Part shown: piece after piece, positions 16,201-25,333 of the stretch
Numbering within the stretch: position 1 is the stretch's first letter
How the letters are laid out: every line of letters starts with the position of its first letter
Source of the DNA: Fontibacillus phaseoli
GTDB taxonomy: Bacteria; Bacillota; Bacilli; Paenibacillales; Paenibacillaceae
Direction: 5' to 3'
DNA length: 64,000 nucleotides
Assembly (NCBI RefSeq): GCF_003337355.1
Contig: NZ_QPJW01000001.1
Location: 930,001 to 994,000, forward strand
Made by a program: the position numbers and the translations under genes
The notes under the pieces: generated by a model
The model's input: only the letters and a program-made list of their open reading frames with translations
The model's database searches: none
Told to the model about the DNA's origin: nothing

Positions 16201-17307
16201 TTATGATTTTAATGAAATCCATTCATCTCGGTGAATGACTTCCAAACGGTGAACATCATTGACCCGCTTCATCACTTCGCTGCTCGGCAGGCCGAGGATG
16301 TCTTGAAGCAGTTCGGCGTCATAGTTGACGATTCCGCGCCCGAGCACTTCGCCGTCCGGATTTTGCACTTCCACGACATCCCCTGTCTGGAAATGTCCCT
16401 TGGCTCCGCGCACACCGACCGGAAGCAGGCTGCGGCCGCCGTGAATGAGCGCTTCCTCGGCTCCGGCATCGACTGTTAGCGTTCCGATCGGGGTAGATAT
16501 AAAGCCAAGCCACTGCTTTTTTCTTGGCAGGGCGGAGCTGTGGGTTTCAAAATAGGTCCCGCGCCCATGCCCGTCAACCGACTGTCGAAGTTCGCCCGGG
16601 AGATTCACTTTCCCGACAAAAACCGGCACCCCGCCTCGGGAAGCGATTTTGGCCGCATCGATTTTAGACCGCATGCCCCCGGTACCGACAGAAGTTCCGG
16701 CGCCGCCGGCTATACCGTAAATTTCTTCGGTGATTTCCTTCACGGTGCCGATGTGAACGGCGGAAGGATCGATTCGGGGATCACGGGTATAAAGCCCGTC
16801 CGTATCCGTCAGGATCAGCAACTGATCGGCTTTGATCAGATTGGCCACCAAAGCGGACAAAGTATCGTTATCCCCGAATTTCAGCTCGTCGACGGACACC
16901 GTATCATTCTCGTTAATGATCGGCAATATGCCCCGGGTGAGCAACTCCTCCAGTGCCATACTGGCGTTTCCCATCCGCTTACGGTTCTGGAAGTCGGAGC
17001 GCGTCAGCAAGACTTGGGCTGCTGAAACGCCATGGACGACGAGCGCCTCACGGTAGGTCTGCATGAGCAGCGCCTGGCCGACGGCCGCGGCGGCCTGTTT
17101 TTCGTGCAGAAGCTTCGGCCGTTCTTGATAGCCGATTTCGCGGAACCCGGCAGCGACGGCACCGGACGTAACAAGCACCACTTGAATCTCCGCCGACTTC
17201 AGGGCGGCTAGTTCTGCGGCGAAGTAAGCGATGGAATCGCGATTCAAACCTCCTTCCGGGGTAGTCAGCGAACTGCTTCCGATTTTGACCACTATACGGC
17301 GTTGCAT
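16201..17307 (-). CDS. proB: Glutamate 5-kinase ProB
   Basis: This 368-residue kinase phosphorylates glutamate in the first, feedback-controlled step of proline synthesis. The N-terminal amino-acid-kinase domain begins RRIVVKIGSSSL and carries INENDTVSVDELKFGDND; a C-terminal PUA domain covers about the last 90 residues. The ATG at 17307 is chosen because AAGGAG lies eight bases upstream, whereas the upstream in-frame GTG overlaps that site. It is preceded by its own T-box and followed by about 190 bases and a second T-box before proA. Confidence 0.95.
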   Translation of the reverse strand: MQRRIVVKIGSSSLTTPEGGLNRDSIAYFAAELAALKSAEIQVVLVTSGAVAAGFREIGYQERPKLLHEKQAAAAVGQALLMQTYREALVVHGVSAAQVLLTRSDFQNRKRMGNASMALEELLTRGILPIINENDTVSVDELKFGDNDTLSALVANLIKADQLLILTDTDGLYTRDPRIDPSAVHIGTVKEITEEIYGIAGGAGTSVGTGGMRSKIDAAKIASRGGVPVFVGKVNLPGELRQSVDGHGRGTYFETHSSALPRKKQWLGFISTPIGTLTVDAGAEEALIHGGRSLLPVGVRGAKGHFQTGDVVEVQNPDGEVLGRGIVNYDAELLQDILGLPSSEVMKRVNDVHRLEVIHRDEWISLKS

Positions 17308-17349
17308 GGAGATCACTCCTTATTAGATGTACAATGCATTCTGGAAAAT

Positions 17350-17580
17350 AAAAAAACTTCCGCCTTTGCACGCAAAGGACGAAAGTTTGACTTCCGCGGT
17401 ACCACCTTTATTGATGATTCAACATCCGACTCGAAAACCCGGTAACAGGGGTGCTGTCCGGCATTGCGGCCGGCCGTTCGGGGATAGGATTCGGAGGGGC
17501 GGATTTGCAAATTCTTTCAGCCTCGGGAATTTGCTCTCTGGTGGTCCGCGGCAATCTCTTACTGGTCCCGTCATTACGTT
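17350..17580 (-). promoter_or_regulatory. Proline T-box riboswitch upstream of proB
   Basis: On the minus strand there is a Stem I region (GGACCAGTAAGAGATT, CAGAGAG), a specifier loop with CCT (17486-17488) in GAAT-CCT-ATCCC, the T-box AAGGTGGTACCGCGGAAGT (17390-17408) and a terminator hairpin with a T run (17351-17387). It closely resembles the leader in front of proA. The 200 bases between it and the nitrilase gene (17601-17800) show no gene and should hold the promoters in both directions. Confidence 0.93.
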
Positions 17581-17800
17581 TACTGATAGGATATCATGCG
17601 GAACAAGCCATTGCAAAAGAAAATGGCGGAGTCTAATTAGAGATTCCCGCTTGCCTATCTCGCAAGCCTTCGTTGGATTGATCCCGGTGAAGGGGCCTTT
17701 TCCTGTTGATGCGCTTGCACAGTCTACAAGAGCCCTTTAAGATGAAAAGCAGATAGATGGACCCGGAATAAAATCATAAACTGAAAGGATGGCGAAACGG

Positions 17801-18610
17801 ATGAGTCGGCAGACGATCGTATGGGAGATAGCATTAGTGCAGTGCGATATTGCTTTGGGAGATCCGAAATTGAACCGGGAACGTCTTGAAGCTAGAATGG
17901 AGCAAGCCGCGGCGTCCAGCGTGAAACCGGATGTGATCATGCTGCCGGAAATGTGGAACACGGGGTACGCGCTTGCGCAAATCGGACAGCTCGCCGATCC
18001 CGGTGGCATAGAAACGCGGTCCTGGATCTCGGACTTTGCCCGGCGGCACGGCATTCAGGTCATTGCCGGGTCGATCGCCGAGAAACGGGATGGCCGAGTG
18101 TACAATACAATGTTGATTTTTGACCGGGACGGTCAGGAAGTGGATGCTTACTCCAAGATCCATCTTTTCCGGCTGATGGAGGAAGAGAAATATCTGACGT
18201 CCGGCGAACGACCGGTGCTGTTTGAACTCGACGGGGTGAAGTCCGGCGCTTCCATCTGCTATGATATCCGGTTTCCGGAACTGGCCCGCACGCTTGCTCT
18301 AAAAGGAGCGCGGGCGCTGTTCATTCCTGCGCAATGGCCCCATCCGCGGCTTCAACATTGGCGGACGTTGCTCATGGCCAGAGCAATCGAGAACCAAATG
18401 TACGTTGTCGCATGCAACCGTACGGGGATCAGCGGCAGTGACGCCTTTTTCGGCCATTCGCTCATCATCGACCCATGGGGAGAAATTGTGGCCGAAGGCG
18501 GGGAAGGCGAGGAGATCATGACCGGTCGGGTCGATCTGACGCTAGTGACTCAGGTGCGTGAGCGTATCCCCGTCTTTGCCGACAGACAGAGTCAGCTTTA
18601 TGATTTGTAG
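17801..18610 (+). CDS. Carbon-nitrogen hydrolase (nitrilase superfamily), possible omega-amidase
   Basis: This 269-residue cytoplasmic amidase shows the nitrilase Glu-Lys-Cys triad in LPEMWNTGY, KIHLFRLMEE and GASICYDIRFPE. The best-fitting branch is the omega-amidase/MtnU type that hydrolyses alpha-keto acid amides, including the one produced in methionine salvage; mtnB lies 5 kb away, which is mildly supportive. ATG 17801 is chosen; the ATG at 17789 sits immediately against the AAAGG sequence. The 3' end overlaps the convergent LysR gene by 13 bases. Confidence 0.85.
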   Translation: MSRQTIVWEIALVQCDIALGDPKLNRERLEARMEQAAASSVKPDVIMLPEMWNTGYALAQIGQLADPGGIETRSWISDFARRHGIQVIAGSIAEKRDGRVYNTMLIFDRDGQEVDAYSKIHLFRLMEEEKYLTSGERPVLFELDGVKSGASICYDIRFPELARTLALKGARALFIPAQWPHPRLQHWRTLLMARAIENQMYVVACNRTGISGSDAFFGHSLIIDPWGEIVAEGGEGEEIMTGRVDLTLVTQVRERIPVFADRQSQLYDL

Positions 18611-19506
18611 CGCTCCGCCAGTGTTGTTTTGAACGTTTCGATGAACGCTTCCGCTGCCTTGGATAAATACCGGCCCCGGCGGTAAGCGATCACCAGTGTT
18701 CGGCTTGGAGACGAGGACAGCGGGATATATACCGGAATCAACTCGCTTCGTTTGGCACGGGCGATAAACCGGGGAACCAGCGTGATCCCCATCCCGGCCG
18801 CGACCAGGGATTGCACGGTCTCGATATTGTTGCTCTCGAAAACGACGTTGGGCTCAAAGCCCGCTGCCCGGCACAGGTCCATGGTCTGTTTGCGGAAGCC
18901 CTGTCCTTTCTTCAAGACAATAAAAGGTTCGTCTTTCAGTTGTTCCAAATCGATGCCGCCGGGATCCGGTTCCATTGCGGCCAATCGATGCTGCGGAGGA
19001 ACGGCCAAGTCGATGATCTCTTCGCCGATCGGTTCGTAAGTAAGGCTCGGCTCCTGCAAAGGCAGCGAAAGGAGACTGAGATCGGTTCCCCCGCCGGCGG
19101 TTAATTTTTCGAGATTAAGCGACGTATCCTCGAGCAACGTCACTTTTATTTCAGGGTATGCCGCATTAAATGCAGGCAGCACGTAGGGGAGCAAATGCGA
19201 TCCGGTAATCGGCATGCTTCCGATGACGACCCGACCAGCCCGGAGTTGGGAGATATCGTCCATCTCCTGACGAAGCTGTTCCACGGAATCCATGATTTTC
19301 CGGGCGTGTTCAATGAAGCTGGCTCCGGCGTGGGTGAGCTCGACAGTGCTTGTATTTCGTTGAAAAAGCTTTACGCCAAGCTCCTGTTCAAGCTTTGACA
19401 ACTGCTGGCTCAGCGAAGGCTGAGCGATGTGCAGCTTGTCGGCGGCCCGGGAAAAGTTCCGCTCTTCGGCGATCTGCAAAGTATATAGAAGCTGACGAAG
19501 TTCCAT
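18598..19506 (-). CDS. LysR-family transcriptional regulator
   Basis: This 302-residue regulator has an N-terminal winged helix-turn-helix (RNFSRAADKLHIAQPSLSQQ) and a C-terminal effector-binding domain of the LysR type. LysR regulators usually act on a divergent neighbour and on themselves; here the divergent gene encodes signal peptidase I, an unusual target. A perfect nine-base inverted repeat lies in its own promoter region at 19546-19577, and a related dyad lies in front of leuC. The effector is unknown. Confidence 0.9.
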   Translation of the reverse strand: MELRQLLYTLQIAEERNFSRAADKLHIAQPSLSQQLSKLEQELGVKLFQRNTSTVELTHAGASFIEHARKIMDSVEQLRQEMDDISQLRAGRVVIGSMPITGSHLLPYVLPAFNAAYPEIKVTLLEDTSLNLEKLTAGGGTDLSLLSLPLQEPSLTYEPIGEEIIDLAVPPQHRLAAMEPDPGGIDLEQLKDEPFIVLKKGQGFRKQTMDLCRAAGFEPNVVFESNNIETVQSLVAAGMGITLVPRFIARAKRSELIPVYIPLSSSPSRTLVIAYRRGRYLSKAAEAFIETFKTTLAERYKS

Positions 19507-19545
19507 ACTTTCACCTCATAATTTGTTCTGATTTATTTATAAGTA

Positions 19546-19577
19546 TTGCCTATGGATATTATATACTACATAGGCAA
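19546..19577. promoter_or_regulatory. Inverted repeat, probable LysR operator
   Basis: TTGCCTATG (19546-19554) and CATAGGCAA (19569-19577) are perfect inverted arms separated by 14 AT-rich bases, located 40 bases upstream of the LysR start. This is the expected place for autoregulation. Confidence 0.6.
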
Positions 19578-19692
19578 AATAGAAGAAACCTGATATTATT
19601 TTGTTCATATTTCAGACCCGTAAACAAGTTTGAGATGCAACTGGAATTCTATGTATAATAGAATCAAACGATTTGCTTTGGAGGTAAGTCTA

Positions 19693-20247
19693 TTGAAAAA
19701 GATTTGGAAAGAGATACAGGGGTGGGGCATTGCTGTCGTAATCGGTTTCGTGCTTAGCCTGTTTATCGGCATTTTTGTAATTCAGCCATACAAGGTTGAT
19801 GGGCATTCCATGGAGCCGACGCTGAATGACAATCAGCGGATCTATGCCTGGAAAGTGCGGCATGCGCTCGACAAACTGCCGGAGTATGGAGAAATCGTAA
19901 TCATAGATAGCCGGGTGGACCGCAAACGGTCATTTATGGACGATCTCCGGGAACATCCGTTGATCAAGCTGCTTTCGGGAACCGGCGAAGAAGAGATTTT
20001 TTACGTCAAGAGAGTGATCGGTTTACCGGGCGACAAAATTGAAGTCCGAAACGGCCACGTTTACCGCAACGGAGAGGAACTGCATGAGCCGTACATCAAG
20101 GAGCAAATGGAAAGCGGCATGGATCAGGTGTGGGAAATTCCGGAAGATCACATTTTCGTGATGGGAGACAACCGCAACAACAGCAACGATAGCCGGAGTA
20201 TCGGCCCTGTACCCCAGGATCATGTGATGGGAATCGATTCATTCTAA
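19693..20247 (+). CDS. lepB: Type I signal peptidase (LepB/SipS)
   Basis: This 184-residue membrane protease removes signal peptides from exported proteins. It has one N-terminal membrane helix (about residues 12-30), the catalytic serine in GHSMEPTL (Ser39), the catalytic lysine in FYVKRVIGLPGD (Lys106) and the box MGDNRNNSNDSR. The single membrane span and short length are typical of Gram-positive SipS enzymes. The TTG at 19693 is chosen because GGAGG lies eight bases upstream; longer in-frame extensions have no ribosome-binding site. Confidence 0.92.
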   Translation: MKKIWKEIQGWGIAVVIGFVLSLFIGIFVIQPYKVDGHSMEPTLNDNQRIYAWKVRHALDKLPEYGEIVIIDSRVDRKRSFMDDLREHPLIKLLSGTGEEEIFYVKRVIGLPGDKIEVRNGHVYRNGEELHEPYIKEQMESGMDQVWEIPEDHIFVMGDNRNNSNDSRSIGPVPQDHVMGIDSF

Positions 20248-20279
20248 ACGCCGCAAGTTATGAAAGAGGAGAGAAAGCA

Positions 20280-20516
20280 ATGGCAGATATGTGGGAATCT
20301 TGTCCCAGATGTAAATCCGATCAGGTTGTTACGAGAGGAAAGCTGTATTATTTCCTGCTTTGGTTCGCGGCAGGCGGAATTCTGATGTGGACCGGACTGC
20401 TAGTATACTGGCCGGCGATGATTGCGGGATTTCTTTTTATTATCGTATCCATTTTCAGCTTCATGATGCCCAGAGTGAATCGCTGCACTTCCTGCAGACA
20501 TAAATGGAAACCATAG
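20280..20516 (+). CDS. Small zinc-ribbon membrane protein, unknown
   Basis: This 78-residue protein has an N-terminal CPRC pair and a C-terminal CTSC pair that could bind one zinc ion, flanking two membrane helices (about residues 22-40 and 45-62). It lies 33 bases after the signal peptidase gene, with GAAAGAGGAG before its ATG, and a hairpin terminator follows, so the two genes probably form an operon. No function can be named. Confidence 0.75.
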   Translation: MADMWESCPRCKSDQVVTRGKLYYFLLWFAAGGILMWTGLLVYWPAMIAGFLFIIVSIFSFMMPRVNRCTSCRHKWKP

Positions 20517-20527
20517 AATTTAACTTT

Positions 20528-20564
20528 AACAGGTCAAGAGGGAAACTCTTCGCCTGTTTTTTTT
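20528..20564 (+). terminator. Terminator after the zinc-ribbon protein gene
   Basis: AACAGG...AAGAG pairs with CTCTT...CCTGTT and is followed by a run of eight Ts. Confidence 0.8.
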
Positions 20565-20593
20565 AATCAATAAACGGACCATTTGAATTGTCG

Positions 20594-20608
20594 ATAGGTT
20601 TAACCTAT
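20594..20608. promoter_or_regulatory. Dyad ATAGGTT-T-AACCTAT upstream of leuC
   Basis: A perfect 7-1-7 inverted repeat with the T-N11-A spacing typical of LysR-type operators lies 117 bases upstream of the leuC start. It shares the ATAGG half-site seen in the operator of the LysR gene at 18598. Confidence 0.5.
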
Positions 20609-20725
20609 TACAATTATAGTTTTTATATCTTGGAACAATGAGATAGGAGATGATATATTGATTTCAGCAGACGGACATGACTTTTAGTTCGTCACATGTT
20701 CGAATTCTTGTGTGGGGTGATTTCT

Positions 20726-22150
20726 ATGACCAGCAAAAAGACAATGTATGAGAAAATTTGGGATAATCATGTGATCTATCAAGAAGAAGGCAAGCCAAGC
20801 ATTTTGTACATCGATTTGCATCTCGTTCATGAGGTAACTTCGCCGCAAGCGTTCGAAGGTTTGCGCCTGAGCGGCCGTAAGGTCCGCCGTCCGGAGCTTA
20901 CATTCGCTACGATGGATCATAATGTTCCGACGAAAGACCGCTATAATATTACGGATCCGATTTCCAAACAGCAGATTGATACGCTGTCGCAAAATTGCCG
21001 CGATTTCGGGGTTACGCTGTACGATCTGGATACGATCGACCAGGGTGTTGTTCACGTTATGGGGCCTGAGCTTGGGCTGACGCATCCCGGCAAAACGATC
21101 GTTTGTGGCGATAGCCATACGTCAACGCACGGGGCGTTCGGCGCTCTTGCCTTCGGGATCGGGACGAGTGAAGTTGAGCACGTAATGGCGACTCAATGCT
21201 TGCAGCAAGCCAAAGCGAAAACTTTGGAAGTACGTTTCGTTGGCAAGCGTAAACCTGGCGTTACGGCCAAGGATTTGATTCTTGGTGTCATAGCCCAATA
21301 CGGCACGGATTTTGCGACCGGCTATGTCATCGAGTACACCGGCGAAGCGATTCGCGAGTTGTCGATGGAAGAGCGTATGACGGTATGCAACATGTCGATT
21401 GAAGCTGGAGCCAGAGCCGGCCTGATCGCCCCGGACGAAACGACGTTCAGCTATTTGCGCGGCCGTGAGCATGTGCCTCAAGGTGAAGCTTTCGATCAAG
21501 CCGTGGCTGAATGGAAGAACCTCACGACGGATGAGGGAGCGACTTACGACCGTGTAGTGGACTTCGACGTTGATTCCCTGATTCCGCAAGTGACCTGGGG
21601 AACGAGCCCGGGCATGGGGACCAGCATCAGCGAAAGCGTGCCGAATCCGGCGGACTTTACGTCCGACAACGAACGGAAAGCAGCCGAAAAGGCGCTTGAA
21701 TATATGGGTCTTACCCCAGGAACGCCTATAACCGATATTGAAATTGATTATGTTTTTATCGGTTCCTGCACAAACGGCCGGATCGAGGACTTGCGCGCAG
21801 CTGCACAAGTTGCCAAAGGATACAAAGTGTCCGACAAAGTAACGGCTATCGTTGTTCCGGGTTCCGGACGCGTGAAGATCCAGGCGGAGAAAGAAGGGCT
21901 CGACAAAGTATTCATCGAAGCCGGATTTGAATGGCGCGAAGCGGGCTGCAGCATGTGTCTGGCAATGAACCCGGACGTACTTCAACCGGGGCAACGCTGC
22001 GCTTCCACCTCCAACCGTAACTTTGAGGGACGTCAGGGGCGCGGCGGCAGAACGCATCTTGTCTCTCCGGCAATGGCGGCGGCGGCAGCGATCAAGGGCC
22101 GGTTCGTCGATGTGCGCGAGTGGAACGTAAAGAGCGAAGTCGTTAGCTAA
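20726..22150 (+). CDS. leuC: 3-isopropylmalate dehydratase large subunit LeuC
   Basis: This 474-residue aconitase-family protein isomerises isopropylmalate in leucine synthesis, together with LeuD. It has the HxxP-type start of the family, [17 protein letters not shown], and the three iron-sulfur cysteines in FIGSCTNGR and [10 protein letters not shown]. The ATG at 20726 follows GGGGTG and is preferred to longer in-frame starts. LeuD follows after 29 bases. No leuA or leuB is adjacent. Confidence 0.96.
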   Translation: MTSKKTMYEKIWDNHVIYQEEGKPSILYIDLHLVHEVTSPQAFEGLRLSGRKVRRPELTFATMDHNVPTKDRYNITDPISKQQIDTLSQNCRDFGVTLYDLDTIDQGVVHVMGPELGLTHPGKTIVCGDSHTSTHGAFGALAFGIGTSEVEHVMATQCLQQAKAKTLEVRFVGKRKPGVTAKDLILGVIAQYGTDFATGYVIEYTGEAIRELSMEERMTVCNMSIEAGARAGLIAPDETTFSYLRGREHVPQGEAFDQAVAEWKNLTTDEGATYDRVVDFDVDSLIPQVTWGTSPGMGTSISESVPNPADFTSDNERKAAEKALEYMGLTPGTPITDIEIDYVFIGSCTNGRIEDLRAAAQVAKGYKVSDKVTAIVVPGSGRVKIQAEKEGLDKVFIEAGFEWREAGCSMCLAMNPDVLQPGQRCASTSNRNFEGRQGRGGRTHLVSPAMAAAAAIKGRFVDVREWNVKSEVVS

Positions 22151-22179
22151 CTCGAGGCGAAGAGGGGAGTATATAAACT

Positions 22180-22770
22180 ATGGAAGCATTTAAAAAAATG
22201 ACCGGTATCGTCGGTCCGGTGGACCGCGTGAACGTCGATACCGACGCAATTATACCCAAACAATTTTTGAAACGTATAGAACGAACCGGCTTCGGACAGT
22301 TTTTGTTCTACGAATGGCGTTTTGATACAGAGGGCAATGTGAATCCGGAGTTTGAACTTAACAAGCCGCGTTACGAGGGCGCCTCCGTCTTGATCTCGCG
22401 CGTCAACTTCGGCTGCGGTTCCTCGCGGGAACATGCACCGTGGGCGATTCTAGACTATGGGTTCCGGTGTGTAATCGCTCCTTCTTTTGCGGATATTTTC
22501 TATAATAACTGCTTCAAGAACGGCATTCTGCCGATCAAATTGTCCGAAGAGCAAGTCGAGGACTTATTCCGGCGCACGGAGGAGCATGAAGGCTATCAAT
22601 TGACGGTCGATCTGGACAACAAGAAGATCAGCGACAATTATGGACTGAATCTCTCCTTCGATCTTGACGAGCATCGCCGCCAGTTTCTGCTGCAAGGCTT
22701 GGATGATATCGGACTTACGTTGCAGCATGAAGATTTGATCGCAGCCTATGAGCAGAAGAAATTCGCCTAA
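22180..22770 (+). CDS. leuD: 3-isopropylmalate dehydratase small subunit LeuD
   Basis: This 196-residue protein is the swivel-domain partner of LeuC. It shows [17 protein letters not shown] near the N-terminus and the conserved [15 protein letters not shown]. The length fits the family. ATG 22180 lies after GAGGGGAG. A strong terminator follows, so leuCD is a two-gene operon here. Confidence 0.96.
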   Translation: MEAFKKMTGIVGPVDRVNVDTDAIIPKQFLKRIERTGFGQFLFYEWRFDTEGNVNPEFELNKPRYEGASVLISRVNFGCGSSREHAPWAILDYGFRCVIAPSFADIFYNNCFKNGILPIKLSEEQVEDLFRRTEEHEGYQLTVDLDNKKISDNYGLNLSFDLDEHRRQFLLQGLDDIGLTLQHEDLIAAYEQKKFA

Positions 22771-22784
22771 TTTGTAAAGCAAGT

Positions 22785-22826
22785 GCCGCCCACAGGATTC
22801 TTCTGAATCCGGGCGGCTTTTTTTTG
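22785..22826 (+). terminator. Terminator of leuCD
   Basis: CCGCCC and GGATTC pair with GAATCC and GGGCGG around a TTCT loop, followed by CTTTTTTTT. Confidence 0.9.
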
Positions 22827-23002
22827 TCCCTTTTTGTCTGTCTATGAAAATATAAGTCTATCAGTGTGAAGTTTTTTCTGATATTATGGAAGCAATTAGT
22901 AAATTGTGCTGGTTTTGTCGTTGCTGTTGCCGCAGAATGTGTCAATTCCTCGCGCATACCGGTGCTCATCCGGTAAATAACGAGAATGGTAGGGATTCCA
23001 AA

Positions 23003-24505
23003 ATGAAGAAAATCGGTTTTTTGATGATGTTGATGTTTTTTCTGCTGGCTTTTCCCGGGATGAGCCAAGCCGCTTCAGGCGGCACGCATATTTTCCTGGA
23101 TGGAGTCGAACTGGAGCAGCCGTCTCAGGCACAGGCTGGCAATGTGAAGGGGAATGTGATGGTTCCGCTCCGCGTTATTATTGAGAGTCTGGGATACGAT
23201 GTGAATTGGGAGCAAAAAACCGGGGTCGTAACGATCCGTCAGGGCGACAAGAATTTGCAATTGACCGTGGGCAGCAGCAAGGCTAGTGTTGACGGCAAGG
23301 ATGTAAATTTGTCCGCTTCCCCACTCCTTCAAAATAATTCAACGATGGTACCGCTACGGTTTGTAGGCGAGCAAACCGGGCTTAAAGTCAGTTGGGACAA
23401 TGAAACGAAATCCGCCCATCTCTATAGCCCGGATGGGGGAGCCGCAGGTACAGTAGTCCCAGGCAGGGGTAGTTCTTCACCGGAGAATGGAGCCGGCGAG
23501 GTTTCGCAACTGGAGGAAGGAGGTACCGGAGAAGAAGATACTTACATCCCCGGAGCCTCTAACGGAACGGATACACCACCGGTGACAGATATTGGCTACA
23601 TAAATGGAATCAGTTTCGGTGAAAATCGGCTTATGATCTCGGCATCTCACGGAATTGAAGCGAATGTATTCACCATGAGTGCACCGAATCGGCTTGTTGT
23701 CGATATCCCGAACGTTACCTTTGCTGATACTTTCAAAGATAGTCATCAACTGGACAGCACGCTTAGGGGGCAATTTGCCGTTACGGATTACCCCGAAGTT
23801 TCTCAGGTCCGGTATTCCCTGTTCAGCAGCAATCCTTCAACGGTCCGGGTCGTGGTGGATTTGAACCAGGCCAGTCAGTTTCAAGTTACAAACGCCGGGG
23901 ACGGGTTAGTGATTGTCGATTTGGCTGCAACTTCATCAACCCCTGTCGAACAGCCGGGCAGCAGCGGGAAACCGCTTGTCGTAATTGATGCGGGTCATGG
24001 AGGCAGTGCGCCCGGAGCAATTAGCATTTCGAACAAGAAGGAAAAAGACTTCGCCCTCGCCGTAGCCTTAAAAGTGGACCAATTGCTTCAGCAAGAAGCC
24101 GGGCTGGATTATGTGCTCACCCGCACTACCGATGCTACGTTGTCTTTGGAGGATCGCGCCAAGATGGCTAATGATTTGAATGCGACCGTTTTTGTGTCCA
24201 TCCATGGCAACAGCGTAGATGCAAAGACAAGCCCAAGTGGTACCGAAACTTACTATTCACGGGATGAGAGCATTCCGTTTGCCAATGTGATGCATAAACA
24301 CCTTGTCGAAGCCACGGGGCTTCCGGACCGTAAAGTCCGATATAAAAGCTTGCATGTGACGCGTGAAACGAAAATGCCGGCCGTTTTGCTTGAAGTAGGA
24401 TATCTTAAGCACAAAACAGACGAAGCTCTGATGTATTCGGAAGATTTCCAGCAGCGTGTCGCTGCAAGCATTGTAGCGGGGATTAAGGAATATGTGGGCA
24501 TGTAG
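23003..24505 (+). CDS. N-acetylmuramoyl-L-alanine amidase, first copy (stalk-AMIN-Amidase_3)
   Basis: This 500-residue secreted enzyme has a signal peptide (cleavage near AQAAS, residues 21-25), a copper-amine-oxidase-N-like stalk domain (GNVMVPLRVIIESLGY, about residues 30-145), a low-complexity Gly/Ser/Glu linker, an AMIN domain and a C-terminal Amidase_3 domain from about residue 320. Zinc-site segments are VIDAGHGG, FVSIHGN and LLEVGYLKH. It should cut the amide between muramic acid and the stem peptide. ATG 23003 is chosen because the signal peptide starts there. It is paired with a GerMN lipoprotein, and the pair is repeated downstream. Confidence 0.92.
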   Translation: MKKIGFLMMLMFFLLAFPGMSQAASGGTHIFLDGVELEQPSQAQAGNVKGNVMVPLRVIIESLGYDVNWEQKTGVVTIRQGDKNLQLTVGSSKASVDGKDVNLSASPLLQNNSTMVPLRFVGEQTGLKVSWDNETKSAHLYSPDGGAAGTVVPGRGSSSPENGAGEVSQLEEGGTGEEDTYIPGASNGTDTPPVTDIGYINGISFGENRLMISASHGIEANVFTMSAPNRLVVDIPNVTFADTFKDSHQLDSTLRGQFAVTDYPEVSQVRYSLFSSNPSTVRVVVDLNQASQFQVTNAGDGLVIVDLAATSSTPVEQPGSSGKPLVVIDAGHGGSAPGAISISNKKEKDFALAVALKVDQLLQQEAGLDYVLTRTTDATLSLEDRAKMANDLNATVFVSIHGNSVDAKTSPSGTETYYSRDESIPFANVMHKHLVEATGLPDRKVRYKSLHVTRETKMPAVLLEVGYLKHKTDEALMYSEDFQQRVAASIVAGIKEYVGM

Positions 24506-24548
24506 ATCGTACCTAATCATCTGAAGTGTTCGAATAGGAGGTAAAGGC

Positions 24549-25157
24549 ATGAAAAAAATAGGAGTTACCGGACTTCTCCTGCTTTTATTGATTGTTGCGG
24601 CGGGATGCGGACAAAAACCGCAAGCTTCCCCCGGCGGGGCGGAGCCAAGTAAAGACAGCCCGATTACGACCCCTGCCACAGTTAATGCGGGGGGCGGGAG
24701 CGAGGGTGAACAAGGAACGGCGGGAAAGGATGAAGGAACATCGTCTGAACCGAATGTCCAGACCCCGGAGGTGATCACGAAGAAGATTGAAGTTTTCTTT
24801 ACGGATGATCAGGTAACAGACCTAAAAACAGTGGAGCGGGAAATTACATACACTGAGGATCTCATAAAATACAAACAAGCTTTTAAGGCGCTTCAAACCG
24901 CTGACCCGGGACACATCTCGTTATGGGAAAAAGTAATTCTGAATTCCGTTCAATTTGCGGAAGGCGAAGTTGCCATCGATATCTCGCTGCCTGATGAAGC
25001 CAGACTAGGAGCCGGAGGAGAATCGCTGGCGATCGATGCCATTAAACAGACATATTTTCAGTTTGATGAAGTGAAGACGTTGGAATTGACGGTTGATGGA
25101 GAAAAACTGGATTCCCTGATGGGACATGTGGACCTCGAACATCCGTTCAAAAAATAA
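24549..25157 (+). CDS. GerMN-domain lipoprotein, first copy
   Basis: This 202-residue lipoprotein has lipobox VAAGC, a Gly/Ser/Thr-rich linker and a GerMN domain (IEVFFTDDQVTDLKTVER to the end). GerMN domains occur in spore and cell-envelope lipoproteins such as GerM, which helps engulfment complexes form in sporulation, and in LpqB-like proteins. It follows the amidase after 43 bases with TAGGAGG before its start, and a terminator follows. The pairing suggests it positions or controls the amidase; that is inference. Confidence 0.85.
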   Translation: MKKIGVTGLLLLLLIVAAGCGQKPQASPGGAEPSKDSPITTPATVNAGGGSEGEQGTAGKDEGTSSEPNVQTPEVITKKIEVFFTDDQVTDLKTVEREITYTEDLIKYKQAFKALQTADPGHISLWEKVILNSVQFAEGEVAIDISLPDEARLGAGGESLAIDAIKQTYFQFDEVKTLELTVDGEKLDSLMGHVDLEHPFKK

Positions 25158-25163
25158 TAGACA

Positions 25164-25200
25164 AGAGAGCCTCGTAGGAATTCCGGGGCTCTCTTTTTTT
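25164..25200 (+). terminator. Terminator after the first amidase/GerMN pair
   Basis: AGAGAGCC pairs with GGCTCTCT around a short inner stem, followed by a run of Ts. Confidence 0.88.
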
Positions 25201-25333
25201 GGCAAGAAAAATAGCATTATATCGCAACTTTTGATGTTTTTGGGCGTCTAATATGTCGTCTGGTGGTGCCTGGGACTCTAGGCTTTTCACCCGGTCATCA
25301 TGAGGCAAAATCTAAGGATGGTAGGGGTGACGG

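Noticed and set aside
20684..22057. Long minus-strand frames opposite leuC
   Set aside because: They are shadows of leuC, which has all family motifs and a good start.
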